In this document: in pieces, positions 17,178 to 23,569 of the stretch
Layout: every line of letters begins with the position of its first letter
How positions within the stretch are numbered: the first letter of the stretch is position 1
Assembly: GCA_946886255.1 (NCBI GenBank)
Contig: CAMPIG010000023.1
Location: forward strand, 1-23,569
DNA length: 23,569 nucleotides
Origin: an uncultured Cellvibrio sp.
Lineage (GTDB): Bacteria > Pseudomonadota > Gammaproteobacteria > Pseudomonadales > Cellvibrionaceae
Reading direction: 5' to 3'
Notes under the pieces: generated by a model
The model's database searches: none
What the model was told of the DNA's origin: nothing
What the model saw: the letters and a program-made list of their open reading frames with translations, nothing else
Made by a program: the position numbers and the translations under genes

Positions 17178-19220
17178 TTATTCTTCCTGTGAGGCGGGCT
17201 GGTCCGGTGAAGGAGGCAGGTCATTCCACACGCTTAAACGTTCGGCAATGGCATCGTTGACTAAAGTTAAACCAATACGCCGTTTTTCTATATCAACATC
17301 AGCTACCATGACAGAAACTGATTGGTCGAGGCGATAGGTTTTATCTCCAGCCGTGAGGCAAAAGCGGCGCGCATCCAATGAAGTTTTTATGTTGTTGTCT
17401 TTATCAGCCAGGGTAACGAATCCTTCAACGCCTAAATCTTCCAGACGAACACCAACGCCCACCGAATTTACCTGCGTGATAGTGCCGCTGTGAACGCTGC
17501 CGATATGCTGCGTCATAAATTGACAAATCAGCCACAGCTCGATTTGTCGACAGGCTTGCCTGCCTTTGGATAGTTGTTCTTGCAGCTGTTCTGTTAACTT
17601 TCCATCAACGCTAACCGGTGGTTGGTTGCTCAGAATACGTTTGATGGCGAAGTGATTAAACAGATCATTGTAACGGCGGATAGGTGATGTCACGGTGGCA
17701 TAAGCCGGAAAGCCCAGGCCGAAATGACCGAGAGGATCGAAAGAGAGTGCGCCAGCTTGTAATAACCGTTGCAGTATTGCCAACAAGGGCGCATTTTTGT
17801 CCTGATGTTCAGGATTGAGTCGCAGGTCTTTGAACAATCGCTGAAAATTATCAAGGCGAGTTAAGTCACCCGGTTCAACGTCTGGCCTGTCCTCCTGGAT
17901 CAAACTTAGAGCATCATCCAGGCGCTCGGTGCGAAAGCCGACATGGCTGGAAAAAATGCCATAACCCGGATGTTGTAAAAATAATTCTCCCGCACAGATA
18001 TTGGTCGCCAACATGGCTTCCTCTACGACACGGTGAGCAATATTGCGATCTCTCTTTTCCACACGCTCAATTTTTTTCTGTTCGTTAAGGATGTAAAAAT
18101 AATCGGCTCGCTCTTCCATGACCAACGCGTGTTCTGCACGGTATTGAATACGCGCCAGGGCAAATTTATGCAACTCCTGCAGCATGTGTTGCGTATCTGC
18201 TGGTATGTCGGTTGCCAAAGACTCGGATGCATTTGCAGGCGCGAGTAACTCATAAACACTTTGGTAGCTGAGCTTATTGCGCGAACAGATAACAGCTTCA
18301 ATAAATTCATAACCGGTAATCGAACCCTGGCTATTAACCTGCATACGACAAACCAGTGTAGGCCGTTCTTTTTCCGGTACCAATGAATAGGTGTCATGAG
18401 AAAGTTCGGTGGGCAACATGGTAATCGTTTGACCGAGCAGGTAAACCGTACTGGCGCGCTCGCGGGCAGCTTTTTCCAAGGGGCTATCAGGCGTTATGTG
18501 GCGTGTGGGATCGGCGATAGCGGTATACACGATCCAGCCATCATTTTTCGGCTCGATATAAACCGCGTCGTCCATATCCCGCGTGGTTTCTGAGTCAATT
18601 GTCACGAAGTGCAGATGCGTCAGGTCTTCCTGTTGCGGTTCGCGCGTAAACGGTGCCCAATTAATTGACGAGGTCTGGCTTTGTGCTTCGGTAGTCCATT
18701 GTTCGGGTAATTGATATTTGGCGAGAATGTAGCGACTTTCTATGCCGGGCTCTTCCGGTCTGCCAATGCGCTGGATAACACGAACTTGCGCTTTACCTTC
18801 ATTGTTAAATGGATGCTTGATGACCGCGCATTGAATCAAATCACCTTCGGTGCATTTGTTTCGTTCCTGGGGGGGAATAAATAACCAGCGATTAAACTGG
18901 GGCAAGTCCGGCTCAACAAAATGGCCATTTCCCTTGCAAACGTAACGACCCACAAATTCGCGGAGCGAGCTGCTGATAAGTTTTTCCAAGCGTGCATCTA
19001 ATTGGTTTTTATCGTTGGTTTTAAGCTCGACTTCAACGCGATCATCCGGTAATACACGCTGCATTTGTTCGGGATCGAGGAATGCTTCCCGCCCGTCATC
19101 CAGTTTGACAAAACCGAAGCGCTTGGGTGTGGCACGTACAACACCTTGATAAACCTGGCGCTGTTCACGGATAGTATTTTTTAGCTGGGAAAGCTGTTGC
19201 AGGGCATCTTTATTGAGCAT
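17178..19220 (-). CDS. rnb: Exoribonuclease II-type RNase (RNB family)
   Basis: The 680-aa product degrades RNA 3' to 5' in the cytoplasm. An N-terminal cold-shock-like region (GVVRATPKRFGFVKLDDGREAFLDPEQM, about 27-53) and a second OB fold are followed by the RNB domain. The domain opens with VTIDSETTRDMDDAVY, whose Asp209, Asp215, Asp217 and Asp218 match the catalytic aspartates. TSPIRRYNDLFNHFAIKRIL lies near its end. A C-terminal S1 domain follows (HSGTITQVNSVGVGVRLEDLGVEGFV). The sequence around the active site resembles RNase II more than RNase R. The frame is open upstream to 19346, but MLNKDALQQLSQLK at 19220 fits the family start. Shine-Dalgarno is weak. Followed directly by the EVE-domain gene. 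Confidence 0.92.
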   Translation of the reverse strand: MLNKDALQQLSQLKNTIREQRQVYQGVVRATPKRFGFVKLDDGREAFLDPEQMQRVLPDDRVEVELKTNDKNQLDARLEKLISSSLREFVGRYVCKGNGHFVEPDLPQFNRWLFIPPQERNKCTEGDLIQCAVIKHPFNNEGKAQVRVIQRIGRPEEPGIESRYILAKYQLPEQWTTEAQSQTSSINWAPFTREPQQEDLTHLHFVTIDSETTRDMDDAVYIEPKNDGWIVYTAIADPTRHITPDSPLEKAARERASTVYLLGQTITMLPTELSHDTYSLVPEKERPTLVCRMQVNSQGSITGYEFIEAVICSRNKLSYQSVYELLAPANASESLATDIPADTQHMLQELHKFALARIQYRAEHALVMEERADYFYILNEQKKIERVEKRDRNIAHRVVEEAMLATNICAGELFLQHPGYGIFSSHVGFRTERLDDALSLIQEDRPDVEPGDLTRLDNFQRLFKDLRLNPEHQDKNAPLLAILQRLLQAGALSFDPLGHFGLGFPAYATVTSPIRRYNDLFNHFAIKRILSNQPPVSVDGKLTEQLQEQLSKGRQACRQIELWLICQFMTQHIGSVHSGTITQVNSVGVGVRLEDLGVEGFVTLADKDNNIKTSLDARRFCLTAGDKTYRLDQSVSVMVADVDIEKRRIGLTLVNDAIAERLSVWNDLPPSPDQPASQEE

Positions 19221-19254
19221 GGAACCGTTACTAATGAGGGTAAAAGAAGCGCAG

Positions 19255-19283
19255 ATGATAACAGGATTTGAGGCGATTGCCAT
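19255..19283 (-). promoter_or_regulatory. Candidate promoter for the RNase II-EVE unit
   Basis: On the minus strand ATGGCA (19278-19283, 4/6 to the -35 consensus) and TATCAT (19255-19260, 5/6 to the -10 consensus) are 17 bp apart, about 35 nt before the chosen start codon. Supports ATG 19220 over the longer frame. Confidence 0.45.
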
Positions 19284-19340
19284 GAAGAGGTCGCCCCCAT
19301 GCTGACCTTTGGTGATTCGATAAGTAACTGTTGTTCCCGG

Positions 19341-19357
19341 GTGCATGGTTTTTGCAC
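19341..19357. repeat. Inverted repeat GTGCA-N7-TGCAC in the rnb/gabD divergent region
   Basis: GTGCATGGTTTTTGCAC is a perfect 5-bp inverted repeat with a 7-nt centre. It lies upstream of both divergent genes, in a 233-bp region, and could be a regulator site. It is short enough to be chance. Confidence 0.35.
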
Positions 19358-19390
19358 ATAGAGACTCCGAACCTGTTCGCTTCTTTGCCG

Positions 19391-19420
19391 GTCACAGTAG
19401 AGTCATTTTTGGTGTTTAAT
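19391..19420 (+). promoter_or_regulatory. Candidate promoter for the semialdehyde dehydrogenase gene
   Basis: GTCACA (4/6) and TTTAAT (5/6) are 18 bp apart, 33 nt before the ATG at 19454. A weak but well-placed sigma70-like pair. Confidence 0.4.
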
Positions 19421-19453
19421 GTGGATTCCCACGCATCGTATGGAGAGCAGATT

Positions 19454-20908
19454 ATGTTATCCCTCGCTAATCCGGTTTTGCTACAGCACCAGCTTTTTAT
19501 CAATGGGCACTGGTGTGATGCGGACGATGGCCGCACACTCACGGTGAAGAATCCGGTTGATGATTCCCGATTGGTGGATGTTGCAAATGCCGGGGTTGCC
19601 GAAACCCGACGCGCAATTGATGCGGCAGCGGCGGCATTTCCCGAATGGCAGGCCACCACAGGCAAAGAGCGCAGCCAGTTGATGCGTCGCTGGTTTGATC
19701 TGGTAATGGAAAATCAGGATGACCTGGCTCTGCTGCTGACTTCTGAACAGGGGAAACCGCTCGCAGAAGCGCGCGGCGAGATTGCTTACGGGGCGAGCTA
19801 TATTGAATGGTTCGCTGAAGAGGCCAAACGATTGAATGGCGATGTGATTATGTCTCCAGCGATAGACAAACGTATGTTTGCTATCAAGCAAGCGGTGGGC
19901 GTCGTCGCGGCTATTACGCCGTGGAATTTCCCCAACGCTATGCTTGCGCGAAAACTTGCACCCGCCTTGGCGGCAGGTTGTACCGTTGTTGCCAAACCGG
20001 CGTCGCATACACCTTTATCAGCGCTCGCGCTCGCGGCATTAGCGAGCGAGGCGGGTATACCGGCGGGGGTGATTAACGTCCTGGTTGGGGATGATGCAAA
20101 AGCCATTGGCCACCAGTTGAGTACCCATGAGAAGGTACGCAAAATCACTTTCACTGGCTCTACCGAGGTTGGTCGGACCTTGATGGAACAAGCTGCATCG
20201 ACGGTAAAGAAAGTGACGATGGAATTAGGTGGTAACGCGCCCTTTATTGTGTTTGATGACGCGGACCTTGATGAGGCTGTTAAAGGCGCAATTGCTTCCA
20301 AATTTCGCAATGCCGGCCAAACCTGTGTCTGTGCAAATCGTTTTTATGTTCACGCTAACATCTACAACAAATTCACGGAAAAATTAATGGCGGCGGTAGA
20401 GCAATTGAAACTGGGTAATGGTGTAGATGACGGTGTTGATATTGGTCCACTGATTTCGCCGGCGGCGGTTGAAAAGGTTGAGGAATTGTTAGCGGACGCC
20501 GTTGAGCGCGGAGCAAAAATCATACTGGGCGGTCAACGCTTGTCCGCTGCATCGCAATTTTTTTTACCCACGATTTTGACAGAAGTCGCACCGGATTCTC
20601 GTTTATGTTGTGAGGAAATTTTCGGTCCCGTGGCTCCCTTGATTGCGTTTCAATCGGAGAAGGAGGTTATTAAACTAGCCAACAATACCGAATTTGGCTT
20701 GGCCGCTTATTTTTATACTCGCGATCCTGCGCGCATCTGGCGTGTTGCTGAACAACTGGAGACGGGCATGGTGGGCATTAATGAAGGTATGATTTCCAGC
20801 GAGGCGGCGCCCTTTGGCGGCATTAAACAATCCGGTATGGGACGGGAAGGTTCTCAGCGCGGGATCGAGGATTACCTCAATATCAAATATCTCTGCCAGG
20901 GAGTATGA
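19454..20908 (+). CDS. gabD: NAD(P)-dependent succinate-semialdehyde dehydrogenase (GabD type)
   Basis: The 484-aa product is an aldehyde dehydrogenase of the GabD clade, which oxidises succinate semialdehyde to succinate in GABA breakdown. Visible landmarks are TPWNFPNAMLARKLAPALAAGC (oxyanion Asn158), KPASHTPLSA (Lys181), FTGSTEVGR (233-241), the general base Glu257 in TMELGGNAPFIVFDDADLD and the nucleophile Cys291 in FRNAGQTCVCANR. The C-terminus EEIFGPVAPLIAF...APFGGIKQSGMGREG matches GabD closely. ATG 19454 is preceded by GGAGA with 7 nt spacing; a longer frame to 19331 runs into the divergent promoter region. No gabT or transporter gene is adjacent, so the GABA role is inferred; related semialdehydes are possible substrates. 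Confidence 0.92.
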   Translation: MLSLANPVLLQHQLFINGHWCDADDGRTLTVKNPVDDSRLVDVANAGVAETRRAIDAAAAAFPEWQATTGKERSQLMRRWFDLVMENQDDLALLLTSEQGKPLAEARGEIAYGASYIEWFAEEAKRLNGDVIMSPAIDKRMFAIKQAVGVVAAITPWNFPNAMLARKLAPALAAGCTVVAKPASHTPLSALALAALASEAGIPAGVINVLVGDDAKAIGHQLSTHEKVRKITFTGSTEVGRTLMEQAASTVKKVTMELGGNAPFIVFDDADLDEAVKGAIASKFRNAGQTCVCANRFYVHANIYNKFTEKLMAAVEQLKLGNGVDDGVDIGPLISPAAVEKVEELLADAVERGAKIILGGQRLSAASQFFLPTILTEVAPDSRLCCEEIFGPVAPLIAFQSEKEVIKLANNTEFGLAAYFYTRDPARIWRVAEQLETGMVGINEGMISSEAAPFGGIKQSGMGREGSQRGIEDYLNIKYLCQGV

Positions 20909-21056
20909 ATAAAAAATGAATGCCTATTCAGAAAAATGATACGCATTCTCACTACTCAATCGTATGAAAAAATGCTGATTAACATTAGGGTTGTTATTTA
21001 GAAAAAATTATACATCTCGATCTTTTTCCGCTTTTTGGAATAATTTTCATGCGCTC

Positions 21057-21086
21057 TTAACCGCCACCCATTAGCTGTACTACACT
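21057..21086 (+). promoter_or_regulatory. Weak promoter candidate upstream of the chemoreceptor gene
   Basis: TTAACC and TACACT (each 4/6) are 18 bp apart. The 255-bp gap before this gene is AT-rich and I see no FliA-type or sigma54-type promoter in it. No convincing terminator for gabD is visible either, only a GAATGC/GCATTC pair with a long loop. Confidence 0.25.
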
Positions 21087-21151
21087 CTATAGGTTGATGG
21101 CGCATAAATTATGTTCGTCTGTGACGTATCTACAACAAAAATTATTTCATG

Positions 21152-21157
21152 AAGGTG
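21152..21157 (+). promoter_or_regulatory. Ribosome-binding site deciding the chemoreceptor start
   Basis: AAGGTG lies 6 nt before ATG 21164, inside what would be the coding sequence if ATG 21149 were used. The upstream ATG has no Shine-Dalgarno, so 21164 is preferred. Confidence 0.65.
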
Positions 21158-21163
21158 ATTGAA

Positions 21164-22810
21164 ATGACAGCCTGGTACCAGAACATCAGCTTCCGTTGGA
21201 AGCTGGGTATTCCTTTGATGTTGCTCGTCCTGTTATTCCTCTACATGGGCATTTTCTCCGTCAGGTCCAGTAATACATTGGCAGACAATGCGGAGACGCT
21301 TGCTAAAATCAATTTGCCCGAGATCCAATTATTGATGCAGGCTGACCGGGATTTATACCAGGCACTTACCGCTGAACGGGCCTTGTTTGTCGGACATCTT
21401 TCGGCGCAGGAACGACAGGCACTGATTGTGGAACACGCTGAGAATATTCAGCAAACCCATGACCGTATCCTGGAATCCTTCGCGCTATCCAACACTTCAA
21501 CTGACCAGGAAAAGCGTGAGTTTTTGCAGTATCTTGAAGGGTGGAAACGCATCACAGATGATATTGTCAGTCGTGCTGATACCGATGATCCAATGGAGCG
21601 AGAGGCACAACTTGAGCGTTCCTTCGGCGAAGGTTTTGAGGCCTATTCCACGCTCCGCAATTTTATCGATGTAGTCGGAGAGCGCCGCTTGAAACACGTT
21701 GATAATTTTACGATTGAAATTGACGAAGATCGTCAATTTATCGCTTCTAAATTGATGTCGTTGGTGGTGGTCGGCACACTGGTAGCTTTGGCAGTAGCAT
21801 GGTTTTTACCCCTTGTTGTTACCGTACCTTTACGCATGATCAGTGACCGTATTCAGAATATTGCGCAAGGTGATGGTGATTTGACCATTCGCATCAATAT
21901 CAAGCGTGAAGATGAGTTGGGTCAGTTGGCAGGCCATGTCAACCGCTTCATGGAAAAGCTACAAAGCCTGATTACCGACATTCGCCGCAATACCGACGAT
22001 GTATCCGGTTCCGCTGAAACCTTGCTGGAAGTTTCCAGCAGCAGCCAAAAAGCGGCGGATGAACAATGTCATGCTATTACGATGGTTGTTGCTGCTGTGA
22101 ATGAATTGACGGTTGCCATTCAGGAGGTTGCACGCAACACCGGTAATACCGCGCAGAATGCAAAAAATGCTAACCAGATTACTGATCAGGGGCAGGAGCG
22201 TATTCATCTCGCAGTGGAGCGGGTGCAGGGACTCTCAACCAGGATCAGCCAGACCGCCGACATCATGGTGCGTCTGGAGGGTGAAGCAAAAAATGTGACT
22301 TCGGTGATTGATGTAATTCGCGGCATCGCAGAGCAAACTAACTTGCTCGCGCTTAACGCTGCCATTGAGGCAGCTCGTGCCGGAGAACAGGGCAGGGGTT
22401 TTGCCGTAGTGGCGGATGAAGTGCGTACACTGGCCAGCCGTACGCAAAAGTCTACAGAAGATATCCAGGGCATGTTGAGCCAATTGCAAAGTGGTGTACA
22501 GCGCGCGGTGGAAGCGATGAATGCCAGCACAGCAATGACCAACGAAGCTGTGGGATCTGCCAGCGAGGCTGGGGAATCTCTGGCAGGTATCGGTTCAGCG
22601 GTGCAGAATATTACCAACATGGCAATTCAGATTGCGACGGCAGCAGAAGAACAAAGCACGGTAACGGCGGAGATCGATAAGAATCTGGTGGAGATTAACC
22701 AACTTGCGATGACCACATCGGAAGATGCCACCAAGACGGCCAACGCCAGCCAACGGCTTAATCAATTGTCTTCCAGTTTGCGGCAGTTGCTGGGGAATTT
22801 TCGTGTGTGA
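21164..22810 (+). CDS. Methyl-accepting chemotaxis protein
   Basis: The 548-aa receptor senses a periplasmic signal and controls CheA through CheW. Topology is classical: TM1 at about residues 15-33, a periplasmic helical domain of the 4HB_MCP type (about 34-195) and TM2 at about 197-219 ([20 protein letters not shown]). A HAMP domain follows (about 220-272, [21 protein letters not shown]), then a long coiled-coil signalling domain. The conserved hairpin tip is [20 protein letters not shown] followed by [17 protein letters not shown] (about 388-424). Methylation helices flank it. No C-terminal CheR/CheB-binding pentapeptide is present; the protein ends RQLLGNFRV. Ligand unknown. The nearby shikimate-kinase-like gene follows after 30 nt. 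Confidence 0.96.
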   Translation: MTAWYQNISFRWKLGIPLMLLVLLFLYMGIFSVRSSNTLADNAETLAKINLPEIQLLMQADRDLYQALTAERALFVGHLSAQERQALIVEHAENIQQTHDRILESFALSNTSTDQEKREFLQYLEGWKRITDDIVSRADTDDPMEREAQLERSFGEGFEAYSTLRNFIDVVGERRLKHVDNFTIEIDEDRQFIASKLMSLVVVGTLVALAVAWFLPLVVTVPLRMISDRIQNIAQGDGDLTIRINIKREDELGQLAGHVNRFMEKLQSLITDIRRNTDDVSGSAETLLEVSSSSQKAADEQCHAITMVVAAVNELTVAIQEVARNTGNTAQNAKNANQITDQGQERIHLAVERVQGLSTRISQTADIMVRLEGEAKNVTSVIDVIRGIAEQTNLLALNAAIEAARAGEQGRGFAVVADEVRTLASRTQKSTEDIQGMLSQLQSGVQRAVEAMNASTAMTNEAVGSASEAGESLAGIGSAVQNITNMAIQIATAAEEQSTVTAEIDKNLVEINQLAMTTSEDATKTANASQRLNQLSSSLRQLLGNFRV

Positions 22811-22840
22811 TGAGTGCGAATTTAATTTTCAGAGGTTACG

Positions 22841-23371
22841 GTGAACGTCTTCAGTACTAATCTGATCTTGATCGGCATGCCGGGCGCAGGCAAAAGCACG
22901 ATTGGTCTTTTGCTGGCCAAAGAGTTAGCCAAAAATTTTATCGATACCGATATTCTGATTCAGTTGCGCGAAGAAAAAACTTTGCAGGATATTTTGCATC
23001 AACACGGTTACCAGCGCTTACGTGATATCGAAGAAGAAATTCTTTTGTCGGTAAAGTGCTCCAACCACATCATCGCTACGGGTGGCAGTGCAGTCTACAG
23101 TGAAGCGGGGATGAAACATCTGAACAGTTTCGGTCCGGTTATTTTTCTGGATGTTCCGCTGGATGTACTACAGCAGCGAATCCACAACTTTGATACTCGC
23201 GGTATTGCGCGGCGGCCTGGTCAGAGTTTTCTTGAGTTGTTTGAAGAGCGCCGCGCGTTGTATCAACGGTTTGCGAATATAACGATTTCCTGCGGAGACA
23301 AAACCCAGGATCAGATCCTGCAAGAAATTATCTACGAAGAAGCCGAAGCCTTTGCCGAGATGGATGCCTGA
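22841..23371 (+). CDS. Shikimate-kinase-like P-loop protein
   Basis: The 176-aa protein matches the AroK/AroL family in length and order of motifs. It has Walker A GMPGAGKST (12-20), the DTD box (35-37, Asp37 equivalent to the shikimate-binding Asp34), LRDIEEEIL (Arg61 equivalent to Arg58), an ATGGS loop (80-83), a lid with RGIARRPGQ (120-127) and ERRALYQRFAN (Arg137 equivalent to Arg136). Two features differ from standard AroK: the GGG shikimate motif is GGS, and the Phe before Arg58 is Leu. It is not next to aroB, which usually follows the main aroK. It starts at GTG 22841 with AGAGG 5 nt upstream, 30 nt after the chemoreceptor. It may be a secondary shikimate kinase or a kinase of another small molecule. 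Confidence 0.78.
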   Translation: MNVFSTNLILIGMPGAGKSTIGLLLAKELAKNFIDTDILIQLREEKTLQDILHQHGYQRLRDIEEEILLSVKCSNHIIATGGSAVYSEAGMKHLNSFGPVIFLDVPLDVLQQRIHNFDTRGIARRPGQSFLELFEERRALYQRFANITISCGDKTQDQILQEIIYEEAEAFAEMDA

Positions 23372-23386
23372 GCTACTCAACTGAAA

Positions 23387-23405
23387 CGGGAGTGCGGAAC
23401 TCCCG
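23387..23405 (+). other. Hairpin after the shikimate-kinase-like gene
   Basis: CGGGAGT pairs with ACTCCCG around GCGGA, 15 nt after the stop codon. The following sequence (GGATGCTTACTTAAC) has no immediate T run, so it is a weak or imperfect terminator at best. Confidence 0.45.
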
Positions 23406-23538
23406 GGATGCTTACTTAACTTCACTTTTCTTGTTTTCCTTTCCCTTTATCACACCTGTTCTCTCTCCTCACTTTGATTTATTCTCCTTTACGCTTTAAA
23501 TCGGTATCTATTAAAACTTCCAATAAGGGGTAAAACCT

Positions 23539-23569
23539 GTGACAAGAAAATATTCCAGGGCAATGGTTA
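23539..23569 (+). CDS. Possible start of another gene, cut by the window end
   Basis: GTG 23539 opens a frame reading MTRKYSRAMV to the edge, with AAGGGG at 23525-23530, 8 nt upstream. Only ten codons are visible, so no function can be proposed. The 167-bp gap before it contains the hairpin above and a pyrimidine-rich stretch at about 23420-23500. Confidence 0.4.
   Translation, partial: MTRKYSRAMV

Noticed and set aside
20909..21163. FliA- or sigma54-type promoter for the chemoreceptor gene
   Set aside because: No sequence with proper spacing to either consensus was found; TGGCGC at 21098 lacks the -12 element.
1..23569. tRNA genes, insertion sequences, CRISPR arrays, toxin-antitoxin pairs or defence genes
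   Set aside because: No cloverleaf-like conserved blocks, transposase motifs, regular spaced repeats or small gene pairs of that type were seen on either strand.

Overview
The window is ordinary chromosomal DNA of a gammaproteobacterium, most likely Cellvibrio or a close relative in Cellvibrionaceae. This is inferred from the core order ispG-hisS-yfgM-bamB-der and xseA/guaB-guaA, which is standard for the class. A secreted protein with long polyserine stretches, typical of Cellvibrio, and the protein sequences themselves point the same way. Coding density is high. I see no rRNA, tRNA, insertion sequence, CRISPR array or prophage.

Layout. Positions 1-5494 (+) are a tight housekeeping run: the 3' end of ispG (isoprenoid synthesis), hisS (TTG start), yfgM, bamB (4-nt overlap with yfgM) and, after an 18-bp perfect-stem hairpin, the GTPase gene der. 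A clear intrinsic terminator closes this run at about 5572. Positions 5626-8005 (+) hold an AEC-family permease and a divergent HD-GYP protein that lacks one expected metal-ligand histidine and the HDxGK lysine. On the minus strand, 8063-10363 is a complete thiazole-synthesis unit: sigma70-type promoter, TPP riboswitch, thiO, thiS, thiG. Further upstream on the minus strand is xseA (exonuclease VII large subunit), divergent from guaB-guaA (GMP synthesis). The guaB promoter has a perfect palindrome filling its -35/-10 spacer, and a strong terminator-like hairpin lies between guaB and guaA.

Positions 15112-16683 (+) encode an exported M14-type (succinylglutamate desuccinylase/aspartoacylase-like) protein with a Ser/acidic N-terminal region. 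Facing it on the minus strand is a two-gene unit, an RNase II-type exoribonuclease and an EVE-domain protein, separated by 2 nt. Divergent from RNase II is a GabD-type semialdehyde dehydrogenase. Next come a methyl-accepting chemotaxis protein and a shikimate-kinase-like P-loop protein with a changed GGG motif. The window ends in a pyrimidine-rich leader and what looks like the first codons of another gene.

Most of the window is well-understood core metabolism. The parts worth a second look are regulatory (guaB palindrome and repeat, guaB-guaA hairpin, bamB-der hairpin, TPP switch platform) and the degenerate or divergent proteins (HD-GYP, shikimate-kinase-like, Ser-rich M14 protein, IspG C-terminal tail). 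I found no convincing new multi-gene system. Five of the starts I call are not ATG: hisS TTG; yfgM, thiO, the shikimate-kinase-like gene and the last partial gene GTG.
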